From positions 62,001-126,000 of the forward strand of contig JAPKBW010000006.1 of assembly GCA_028823235.1 (NCBI GenBank): DNA of 64,000 bases, given 5' to 3'. Below, one piece after another: positions 42,532 to 50,950 of the stretch. Position 1 is the first letter of the stretch. Each line of letters starts with the position of its first letter. The position numbers were made by a program, and so were the translations under genes. The notes under the pieces were generated by a model, which had not been told where the DNA came from, did not search any database, and saw only the letters and a list, made by a program, of their open reading frames with translations. The stretch is from Longimicrobiales bacterium (GTDB lineage Bacteria; Gemmatimonadota; Gemmatimonadetes; Longimicrobiales; Gaopeijiaceae).

Positions 42532-44010
42532 ATGGCTCGACTCGCTACGCTACTCGCGGCCCTGCTGATGGTTGGATGCGCCAGCACGGGACTCCGGGGC
42601 TCCGGCGTGGACCGGGACTCGATCGAGGAAACGCTAAACACGGCGCCAATGGACCAACTCCACTTTGGAGTGCTGGCGGTTGATGCAGCCTCCGGTCGCG
42701 CCCTCTACAGCTACAACGCGCACAGAAAATTCATCCCTGCCTCGAATCAGAAGATTCTGGTCACGGCTGTGGCCCTGTCCCTGTTCGGACCGGACTATCG
42801 CTTTCGGACCGAGGTCCGGACACGCGGGTCGATCGACGGATCATTCCTCAACGGCGACTTGGTCTTCGTTGCATCGGGAGATCCATCGCTATCGGACCGG
42901 TACTGGTCCTCAGGCACGGCAGCGCTGGAGGCCCTGGCCGACAGCGTGAGGCGTGTCGGAATCACTCACGTGGCGGGCTCCGCCTGGGTGGATGTCTCGT
43001 CATGGGACTCGACCACCGTAGGTCCGACATGGGAGGTCGAGGACCTCAGGTACGGCTACGGATCGACCGGTGGAGCCTTCGCGATCGACGAAGGGGAGAT
43101 CCAGGTCATCGTGGAAGGAGGTCCCTCCCCTGGGGAAACCGTAAAAGTGGAATGGACCCCGCTCGGGACGTCAGACTTCGTTCAATCCGAGCTCGTGACC
43201 TCCGCCCCGGGCAGTTCGACACGGGTGCGTCCTCACTATCTACCTGAAAGCCGCCGACTTGTGCTCAAGGGCAGGGTCGAGTCCGGTCGAACCGACACGC
43301 TTTCGTTCGCTCTTCGAGATCCTGTCCGGCAAGCGGCGACTGTCCTGTCCAACGCTGTGGACCGTGCCGGCATCGAAATTGAAGGTGGATTGAGCGTTCG
43401 ATGGCCCGCTGACAACCCGACCGGAGCCCTCTGTTCAAGGACCCGGCCACACTCCTGCTCGAATAGCCAGGTCATTGCAATACTTGAGTCACCCCCGCTC
43501 TCGAAGCTTGCCTCAGGAATCCTCGGACCGAGTCAGAACTGGATGACGGAACAGCTGGTTCGCACCCTGGGTGCCCGGTACGGAGATGAGGGGAGTTGGG
43601 ACGAAGGCATGAGTATCATTCGTGCATACCTCATCAATGAGATGGGAGTCGATCCGCTCGACGTCTCTGCACGAGATGGGTCAGGTCTGTCCTTCTACAA
43701 CCTTGTCACCCCGCGCGCGCTGGTTCGCATCCTCCGGGAAATGCAGCAGGGCGGGTCTGCCGCCGAGTACCGGACGGCGATGGCGGAGCCCGGGGAGAAA
43801 GACTCGACACTCGAAAATCGCCTTCCGGAACTTGAGGGCCGGCTCTTCGCCAAAACCGGGACGATCTCTAATGTGAACTCCCTGTCCGGATATCTCGTAC
43901 GGGATGACGGGCAGGAAGTAGTGTTCTCGATTCTGGCCAATGCCTCGGGAATGCCCGCTAGTCAAGTCCGTGTAGCGATCGACGAGATCGTTCGAGGGCT
44001 CGCCCGCTAA
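42532..44010 (+). CDS. dacB: D-alanyl-D-alanine carboxypeptidase/endopeptidase (PBP4/DacB type), lipoprotein
   Basis: 492 residues if started at ATG 42532, which begins a lipoprotein signal with lipobox LLMVGC; no good ribosome site precedes it, and the frame is open from 42142. PBP4 motifs: SNQK (S-x-x-K active serine, in FIPASNQKILVTAVALSLFG), an insertion domain with ASGDPSLSD, DGSGLSFYNLVTP (SxN region) and AKTGTISNVNSLSGYL (KTG). It trims or cuts peptidoglycan cross-links. If translated only from 42142 the signal peptide would be internal, which may or may not permit export. Confidence 0.88.
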   Translation: MARLATLLAALLMVGCASTGLRGSGVDRDSIEETLNTAPMDQLHFGVLAVDAASGRALYSYNAHRKFIPASNQKILVTAVALSLFGPDYRFRTEVRTRGSIDGSFLNGDLVFVASGDPSLSDRYWSSGTAALEALADSVRRVGITHVAGSAWVDVSSWDSTTVGPTWEVEDLRYGYGSTGGAFAIDEGEIQVIVEGGPSPGETVKVEWTPLGTSDFVQSELVTSAPGSSTRVRPHYLPESRRLVLKGRVESGRTDTLSFALRDPVRQAATVLSNAVDRAGIEIEGGLSVRWPADNPTGALCSRTRPHSCSNSQVIAILESPPLSKLASGILGPSQNWMTEQLVRTLGARYGDEGSWDEGMSIIRAYLINEMGVDPLDVSARDGSGLSFYNLVTPRALVRILREMQQGGSAAEYRTAMAEPGEKDSTLENRLPELEGRLFAKTGTISNVNSLSGYLVRDDGQEVVFSILANASGMPASQVRVAIDEIVRGLAR

Positions 44011-44043
44011 TCAGCCGCAATCAGACAACGACGCCGTGACCAC

Positions 44044-46665
44044 ATGAGCGACTACGACTTCTCAGAACTCCCGTCCGATGACGAGCTCGGCGTCACGGAC
44101 GAGGACCAAGAACAATATGCGCAGGAAGGCCCTCCTGCTCCTTCACTGGACGAACCGGCCCTCTACCCGGAGTCCCGCGCGGAGCGAAAGCATGCCAAGG
44201 ATTCGGCCAAGGCGGGCATGAAAGCTTCCGCCGCCGTGGGTGCAGAAGGTCCTCGCCGCCGATGGCGCGGCCCAGCCACGCTGGTTGTGCTCCTAGCCTT
44301 GGGCTGGGTGTCGAGCTCGCGCACCGGGATCCCAAGCCCGGCACCGGCAAACGCCCCGGCCACCCAGTTCTCCTCAGCTCGCGCGATGGCGACGCTCGTC
44401 GAGCTCGCACGAGAGCCACACGCACCAGGGTCGCCAGAACACGTCCGGGTGCGTGGATTCATTGTCGAGCGCCTCCTAGAGCTGGGCTTGGCTCCGGAGA
44501 TCCAGACGACGACCAGTGTCGCTCAACGCGGTGGGTACGCCCGCGCCGCGACCGTCCGAAACATCATCGCTCGCATACCGGGAACCGACCCGAGCGGAAC
44601 CGTGCTGATCACTGCTCACTACGACAGCCGCGAGATCGCAGTTGGAGCCGCAGACGATGGATCCGGGGTCGTGACGATTCTCGAATCCGTGCGGGCCCTG
44701 CTCAAGGACGGCCCGCTCGAGAACGACATCGTCGTCCTTATCACTGACGCTGAAGAGCTGGGGCTTCTCGGGGCACGAGCCTTCGTCGCCGAGCACCCGC
44801 TCATGGCAGACGTCGACCTCGTCCTCTCGTTCGAGATGCGGGGTTCAGGCGGCCCGTCCATCATGTTTGAGACGAACGATGAGAACGGTTGGGTGGTCCG
44901 AGCGCTCAAGGAATTTGATCCAAGTCCAGCGACAAACTCGCTGTCGTACGAGGTCTACCGGCGAATGCCGAACGGCACGGACTACACGGCGTTCAAGAAC
45001 GTCGGCGTCCAAGGCCTCAATTTCGCTGCAATCGACAACGCCCACGTGTACCACCAGGCCTACGACACTCCGGACAACCTGTCGGAGTCGACGCTGCAAC
45101 ATCACGGCCTTCATGCGCTCTCCGCTCTACAGTATTTCGGTCAGGCCGACCTGTCTGAGGTGAACGCTCCAAACGTGGTGTACTTCACCTTACCGGGCGC
45201 AGGACTGGTCATCTATCCGTCCGTTTGGGTGAATGGCATCTCGTTACTGTTGCTCATTCTCTTCGCGGCGTTCTTCTGGATGGCACGACGAAACGGCGCT
45301 CGGCTTCTCGGAGCCGCCGCAGGCCTTGGCATCGCAGTCACGGCCGCAACGGCAAGCTGGGTCGCTGCGACCGCGCTTCTCGACTGGCTGCCGACGATAC
45401 ACGACGAAATCGGTTCTCTCCCCGGATCGATCTACCACAGTGAAGGCTTGTATATCTTAGTGATAGCCTTCGCCGCATTCGCAGTCGTGACCGCGCTGAC
45501 GGCAGCCACCCGTCGGTGGGTATCCCTAGTCGAACTCATGCTCGGCGCTTTCCTGGTACCGCTCGGCGCGGCGATCGCTCTGGGTGTGGTCGCGCCACTG
45601 GGCGCGATGAACGTCCAACTCCCCCTCGCGGCCGCCCTGTTGGCAGGCATCGCCATGACATCGCTGGGTTCACGGGCGGACAGCACGGTCGGATGGGTCG
45701 CCGGCCTGCTCCTCGCGGCTCCCGTGTTCTTCATCCTGCAGTGGGTTGTCGAAATCCTCTGGCTTGCGTTGACGCTCTCGCTGGGAGGAGTGATCGCGGT
45801 CGTGATCACGTTCGGAGTCCTGCTCTGCCTGCCGGCGCTCGAAGGTCTGCGCTACCCGAACAGCTGGTGGGCACCACTGTCCGCCGCGGCCCTTGCCGGA
45901 ACCTGCCTTGGTATGGGGTGGCTGGGCGCCCGACCAAACGCAGAGCGTCCTTCACCGAGCACGCTCGTCTACGCGTACGAGCACGGAAGTGGCGCGGCGC
46001 TCTGGGCGACATCACCCACCGAGGAAGGGCGCGATCTGGCGGCGACTGCCTGGGCCGAATCGAGTGCCTCAGGGCCGTTCGATGAGAGTCGTGACTTGGA
46101 AGGATTCGGGTACCGATCCGGTGTCGTGCCGGTACGAACGGCGTCAGTCGTTTCGGCCGCACCACCGTCGGTCATGCTCGTCGGGGACTCAGTCATAGAC
46201 GGCACGAGGCACGTCACGATGCGTGTGCGCTCCGAGATCGGCGCCGAGATGTTGGCTTTTCAGTTCAATGGCGGAACACGCGTGCACAGCATCAACGGCA
46301 AGCCACTGGATAACCCTGAGACCATCGTTGGAATGGATCACTGGGGTGAACCCGACGGCAGCGTCGCACTCGAGCTAACCCTGCCTCCGCTGGAGGCCAT
46401 AGACGTCACGGTGATCGAGCACCTTCTCCGCCCGGAGGAATTACTGGGCGCGGAGCCATTCAAGCGACCAGACGGGCTGGCCCCGGACATCGTGTGGATG
46501 AGTGATCGAGCCATGTTTCGGTATTCCGTCGCAGCGTTTGTCGACCCCCGTCACGCCATCGTGCAGCCGGTGCAGATCGACTTGCCCGGGCCGGGCGATG
46601 GAGCTGCGGAACTCAAGGTGGACGAAGGCGACACGACCGACCGGGCTCGGAAAGGCTCCAGCTAA
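44044..46665 (+). CDS. M28 family zinc aminopeptidase with a membrane C-terminal half
   Basis: 873 residues. Acidic cytoplasmic N-terminus, one helix near 75-95, then an M28 domain at about 110-380. Metal ligands: His in TAHYDS, Asp in GAADDGSG, Glu-Glu in TDAEELGLLGA and His in VYHQAYDT. Then about eight to nine helices (400-640) and a beta-rich soluble tail. The plan matches the eukaryotic ER protease Fxna/ERMP1 and its bacterial relatives. It releases N-terminal residues from peptides at the outer face of the membrane. It follows dacB after 33 bases and may be co-transcribed. Confidence 0.88.
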   Translation: MSDYDFSELPSDDELGVTDEDQEQYAQEGPPAPSLDEPALYPESRAERKHAKDSAKAGMKASAAVGAEGPRRRWRGPATLVVLLALGWVSSSRTGIPSPAPANAPATQFSSARAMATLVELAREPHAPGSPEHVRVRGFIVERLLELGLAPEIQTTTSVAQRGGYARAATVRNIIARIPGTDPSGTVLITAHYDSREIAVGAADDGSGVVTILESVRALLKDGPLENDIVVLITDAEELGLLGARAFVAEHPLMADVDLVLSFEMRGSGGPSIMFETNDENGWVVRALKEFDPSPATNSLSYEVYRRMPNGTDYTAFKNVGVQGLNFAAIDNAHVYHQAYDTPDNLSESTLQHHGLHALSALQYFGQADLSEVNAPNVVYFTLPGAGLVIYPSVWVNGISLLLLILFAAFFWMARRNGARLLGAAAGLGIAVTAATASWVAATALLDWLPTIHDEIGSLPGSIYHSEGLYILVIAFAAFAVVTALTAATRRWVSLVELMLGAFLVPLGAAIALGVVAPLGAMNVQLPLAAALLAGIAMTSLGSRADSTVGWVAGLLLAAPVFFILQWVVEILWLALTLSLGGVIAVVITFGVLLCLPALEGLRYPNSWWAPLSAAALAGTCLGMGWLGARPNAERPSPSTLVYAYEHGSGAALWATSPTEEGRDLAATAWAESSASGPFDESRDLEGFGYRSGVVPVRTASVVSAAPPSVMLVGDSVIDGTRHVTMRVRSEIGAEMLAFQFNGGTRVHSINGKPLDNPETIVGMDHWGEPDGSVALELTLPPLEAIDVTVIEHLLRPEELLGAEPFKRPDGLAPDIVWMSDRAMFRYSVAAFVDPRHAIVQPVQIDLPGPGDGAAELKVDEGDTTDRARKGSS

Positions 46666-46934
46666 CCCAACGCTACGCGATCTCGTTAGCCTCATTCCCT
46701 TCTGTGATCGCTCCGTTGAGGACCAGGAAAGGCAACGCTTTAGATGCGGCGAGCACGTGGCTGGTTCGCGTGAGGGCCCGACGTGGTCAGGCCCGCCGGT
46801 TAGGTTCACAGCAGGCCGACGCACCCACCACAATCAGGGCGTTCCGCCCTTGCCTCGTGGAGGCAGATTTAACGCCCGTTGCTCTTGGGGCGTCTAGTGC
46901 TTCAGTTAAGTTGAGTTCTACAAGTTAGCCAAGG

Positions 46935-47750
46935 ATGAAAACGATGAAGGGCACCAATCCCCTCCTGCGCACCGTTGGCGTGGCTTCATTAGCCATCACT
47001 ATAGTCGCATGTGACGATTCGACTGGAGTCGAAGGTCCCAACGAAGAAATGGTTCTCGACGCAGCAATCATTGCCGCCGACGCTACGGTCGAAGTGGTCA
47101 GAATGTGGAGCCAATCTCTCGGCTTCGGCCTCATGCCCACCTCGCCCGAGTATGACACCACGCCCGGTAACTTCGCCGCGGCAGGTCGCCCTGGCGGCCA
47201 CGGGAGCTGGGCCGGTAAGTCTTCGGGGACCAGGGAGAAGACCTGCTTTGATGAGCTCAGAAAAGAACAGACGGAATGCGACCCCCTCACGACGGCCTCC
47301 ATGCACATCGTTAGGGCCATAGCTGGAACTATTGATCGCGACAAATTCACTGCCGAGATCGCGCGTGAGCGGGACATGACCGTCACGGGCATGCTCGGTG
47401 AAGAGACGCACCGGACATGGGACGGGGTCGGCACGAGCCACACCTCCCGTGCGGGCGTGCTCGCGGACGGGTCCGAACGCTCACACGAATCAAGAGGAGC
47501 ATTCACCTTCACGGAGGTCGTGACGCCGATCCCGGGCTCTGAGCCACGCTGGCCGGTTTCAGGGACGGTTACCCGCAATATGACGATGACTCGCACTAAC
47601 GCCGACCGCACGAAAACCCGTGAAGTCGAAATCGTCATCACTTTCGATGGTACCTCGATCGCCTCGGCTGTTGTGAACGGGGAAGTCATGGAAATCGACT
47701 TGGCCGCTAAAAAAGGCCGGAGTCCATTGAAAAAACGTCACCAAGGCTAA
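46935..47750 (+). CDS. Hypothetical lipoprotein
   Basis: 271 residues with a lipoprotein signal, lipobox TIVAC. A middle Gly-rich stretch precedes CFDELRKEQTECDP, whose two cysteines may pair. The C-terminal half is beta-rich with Thr-rich strands: VSGTVTRNMTMTRTNADRTK, EVEIVITFDGTSIASAVVNG. I recall similar lipoproteins in related genomes but no function. CCAAGG precedes the ATG at 46935. Nothing else is visible in the 270 bases before it. Confidence 0.7.
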   Translation: MKTMKGTNPLLRTVGVASLAITIVACDDSTGVEGPNEEMVLDAAIIAADATVEVVRMWSQSLGFGLMPTSPEYDTTPGNFAAAGRPGGHGSWAGKSSGTREKTCFDELRKEQTECDPLTTASMHIVRAIAGTIDRDKFTAEIARERDMTVTGMLGEETHRTWDGVGTSHTSRAGVLADGSERSHESRGAFTFTEVVTPIPGSEPRWPVSGTVTRNMTMTRTNADRTKTREVEIVITFDGTSIASAVVNGEVMEIDLAAKKGRSPLKKRHQG

Positions 47751-47819
47751 TAACGGCATTTAGTGAAAGAGCTGCACCGTCCCTTGGGCCTTATAGAAAA
47801 GACTGAGGTGTGGCTGGCT

Positions 47820-48339
47820 TAGGGCCTACCACTTCTCGGTCATCCCCCTAGATAAGCGACGCGACCTGCTGAGGGTGACGAATCTCCTCGGGTCCAAACT
47901 AGCGATGTCCCTGCAGTGTTTGGTCACCCGGGCAGTGGCACGAGGCGCAACCAGCGCCTTCCTGTCACCTCGAGGCCTGATCGATGCGCACGCGAAGGCC
48001 TTCGCGTGCGCTGCTGGGACGAGATCTCGCCACATGATCGACGCGTTCATCGATGTCGGAGTGGACGTGAACACCGTTTCGGTCTGGGTGCATGGGCCGT
48101 GCGCCGCGTTTCATCGTCTGGTGGACCGCGCGATCCCGGAAAGTGCGGAGCGGATAGCTCGCTCAGGTGGACTCACGAGAACGATCAGACCGAGATCCTG
48201 GAGGTGATCCTTCGTCGACGGCCTAGAGGAGGGTTGCGTCTCACCGCTTCGCAGAGCTTCTAGGTCCGGGAAAACAGCACTCAACTTCGCACTGGAGCAG
48301 AGGTTCGAGGAGATCGCTCAACTCTTGTCGTCAGCTTAG
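47820..48339 (+). pseudogene. Decayed ankyrin-repeat protein
   Basis: One frame (open from about 47820) reads DKRRDLLRVTNLLGSKLAMS and MIDAFIDVGVDVNTVSVWVH, then FHRLVDRAIPESAERIARSG. A second frame continues NDQTEILEVILRRRPRGG. A third gives SGKTALNFALEQRFEEIAQL LSSA, ending TAG at 48337-48339. G-TAL-FAL----EEIAQLL is the ankyrin helix pair and GVDVN the loop between repeats. No single frame holds the whole, so it is broken in at least two places. Confidence 0.55.
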
Positions 48340-48427
48340 CGGACTTCTACCGTCATCCCTGTCTGCCGCTCGACCCGCGTCACGTCGAGCGATGCAGGCC
48401 CATCCATCTCACCTTCCGACTGATTCC

Positions 48428-50932
48428 ATGACCCGACTGTCCCGTATTTTTGTCAGCGTGCTGATCATCGCCGTTCCGCTGCAAGCCTGCTCTTCACCCG
48501 CATCGGCGACGCCCCCAGCCCCAGCGATGAACGCAGCACTCCAGGAACGTCCAGAAGGAAGAGGCGGACCCGATGGCGGAGGCAAAGATGGCCCTGACGG
48601 CCCCGGAGAGTACTCCGAGGTCATCACCGAGGACGCGGTCACGCAGCCGGGCATGTTCGACGTCCACCACGTCGACGAAGACATCTTTTTCGAGATTCCA
48701 GACAGCGAATTCGGAAACGAGATGCTCCTCATACAACGGCCTCTCGAGTCGACGCTTCAGCAGCCCGGCTCGTTCTTCGGGGGCGGACCTCGGCTCATCG
48801 TGCAGTGGGAGCGGGATGGAAACTATATCATCCTGAGACAGAAAGAGTACGACCTGATTGCGAACGAGAGCGAGGCGATCTGGGGGCAGGTCGCACCGTT
48901 CCGAAAGGGTCCGGTCCTGCAGCGGTTCGACATCGAGGCCTTCGGCTCAGACAGCTCGGCCGTCGTCGACGTCTCCGACCTGTTCATCTCAAACATCCCC
49001 GAGTTCGGACCGATCGAGGGCCTCAACGCTGGCCGTAGCTGGGTCGAGGAGACCTGGTCGTTCGACGACGCGGTGAACGTTCGAGTTACTCAGAGTGGTC
49101 AGGCCCGGCCACCTACCGGTGTGAGCGGTGGGCGTGGGCGTGGGGGGCCTCCTCGCGCTACCTCTCAGACTGTTCGCCTTTTATTCAGCATGGCACGCCT
49201 CCCCGAGGAAGCCATGATGCCGCGATGGCACGATGACCGGGTGGGCTTCAACTCCAGTCGTTCCTGGGACTTTAGTCGACCCAACAACCGACTCGAGCAG
49301 GTGCGGTTCATTCACCGCTTCAACCTGGAGAAGCAGAACCCGGGCACCGAGGTATCGGACCCGGTCGAGCCAATCGTCTACTGGATTGATCCTGCGACGC
49401 CTGAGTGGATGCAGCCCTACATCGTGAAGGGCGTCGACGCCTGGCAGTCAGCCTTCGAAAAAGCGGGCTTCAGTAATGCGATCTTCGGCCGGATGGCACC
49501 CACCGCAGAAGAAGATCCCGATTTCTCAATCTTCGACGCACGCAATTCCGCCATCTATTGGTGGCCGTCGACCGTCGCAAACGCGACCGGTGGGCAGATC
49601 GTCGATCCCCGTTCTGGACAGATCCTGAAGGGTGAGGTCAACATGTTTCACAACATCATGGACCTTCAGAAGTACTGGTACTTCATCCAGGTCGGCCCAC
49701 TTGATGAGCGCACACAGGAGTTGCCGCTACCGGACTCGCTGATGGGGCGTCTCGTTGAGTATGTAGTCACACATGAGATCGGCCACTCGATCGGGTTCCC
49801 TCACAACATGAAAGCCTCATCGCAGTATCCGGCAGACTCGATTCGTAGCGTGAGCTTCCTGGAGCGCATGGGAGGCAGCCACGTCGCGACCCTCATGGAT
49901 TACTCGCGATTTAACTACGTAGCGCAGCCCGAAGACAACATCCCGCTCGAGTACCTGATTCCAAAGGTCGGCCCCTACGACGATTTCGCCGTGAACTGGG
50001 GCTACGCCGAGATCCTGGGGGCGCAAACACCCGATGATGAGCTCGCGACGCTCGACGGGTGGGCCCGTCAGCAGGACGACTTCCCCTGGCTTCGTTTCTC
50101 GACCCCGGACGCGGCCGGGAGTGACGCCGGAAACCTGACCGAGGCCGTCGGTGATGCCGACGCGGTGAAGTCCACCACGTATGGCATGCTCAACCTCGGG
50201 CGAGTCATGGACATGATGCTCGACGTGACAGAGACACCGGGACAAAGCTATTCAGAGCTCGAAGCGATGTACGGGCAGGCCGTTAGTCAGTGGGGACGAT
50301 ACATGAACCACGTGGCCGCCATCATCGGCAGTGCCGAGACGCAGGAGAAGTACGGCACCGGGGCACGCTTTGAACCGACGTCGAAGGCACGGCAGGAGGA
50401 GGCGATGGCCTACCTCGCGTCCACGGCTTTCGAGGTCCCAGGCATGTTTCTGGACGCGGGCATCCTCAGAAGGATTGAGCCATCCGGCGTTGTCGCCCGT
50501 TTCCGCACACAGCAAAGCCGCGTGGTGAATACCCTACTCAGTCAGGCACGTCTCGAACGTCTGATCGAGTTCGAGTCCCTGGATGGCGCCGCGGCCTACA
50601 CCGTCGCCGACTTGATGGGCGACCTCCGACAAGGCGCATGGGGCGAACTGGATGACTCGTCGGTGCGGGTCAACACCTACCGCAGGAATGTGCAGCGCGC
50701 GTATCTCGAGGCGGTCGATAATCGCCTCAACCCGACTGAGGACGAACTGGGTCGAGCGAACAACCCGGCCCCCGCCCCGTGGTCTTCCGACATCCGGGCA
50801 GTGATGCGGGCCGAGCTGGCCGACCTCTCCGAAGCGGCAATGGACGCGCTGTCACGGGCGGCCAACGACATGACACGGATCCACCTGCGCGATGTGATCG
50901 CGGAGACCGAGAAGATTCTAGGCAGTGACTGA
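48428..50932 (+). CDS. Zinc-dependent metalloprotease (DUF5117/DUF4953 type), lipoprotein
   Basis: 834 residues from ATG at 48428; lipobox LQACSS. A Gly/Pro-rich linker follows. The N-terminal beta-rich part (DUF5117-like, FDVHHVDEDIFFEIP) leads to DPATPEWMQPYIVKGVDAWQ and the zinc motif HEIGHSIGFPHN near residue 449, with a Met-turn LMDYSRFNY, as in metzincins. The C-terminal half is helical (DUF4953-like). Such proteins are abundant in Bacteroidota and Gemmatimonadota and probably cut proteins outside the cell. The acylase follows after 18 bases. Confidence 0.9.
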   Translation: MTRLSRIFVSVLIIAVPLQACSSPASATPPAPAMNAALQERPEGRGGPDGGGKDGPDGPGEYSEVITEDAVTQPGMFDVHHVDEDIFFEIPDSEFGNEMLLIQRPLESTLQQPGSFFGGGPRLIVQWERDGNYIILRQKEYDLIANESEAIWGQVAPFRKGPVLQRFDIEAFGSDSSAVVDVSDLFISNIPEFGPIEGLNAGRSWVEETWSFDDAVNVRVTQSGQARPPTGVSGGRGRGGPPRATSQTVRLLFSMARLPEEAMMPRWHDDRVGFNSSRSWDFSRPNNRLEQVRFIHRFNLEKQNPGTEVSDPVEPIVYWIDPATPEWMQPYIVKGVDAWQSAFEKAGFSNAIFGRMAPTAEEDPDFSIFDARNSAIYWWPSTVANATGGQIVDPRSGQILKGEVNMFHNIMDLQKYWYFIQVGPLDERTQELPLPDSLMGRLVEYVVTHEIGHSIGFPHNMKASSQYPADSIRSVSFLERMGGSHVATLMDYSRFNYVAQPEDNIPLEYLIPKVGPYDDFAVNWGYAEILGAQTPDDELATLDGWARQQDDFPWLRFSTPDAAGSDAGNLTEAVGDADAVKSTTYGMLNLGRVMDMMLDVTETPGQSYSELEAMYGQAVSQWGRYMNHVAAIIGSAETQEKYGTGARFEPTSKARQEEAMAYLASTAFEVPGMFLDAGILRRIEPSGVVARFRTQQSRVVNTLLSQARLERLIEFESLDGAAAYTVADLMGDLRQGAWGELDDSSVRVNTYRRNVQRAYLEAVDNRLNPTEDELGRANNPAPAPWSSDIRAVMRAELADLSEAAMDALSRAANDMTRIHLRDVIAETEKILGSD

Positions 50933-50950
50933 TAGCCCCCGGAGACACCC

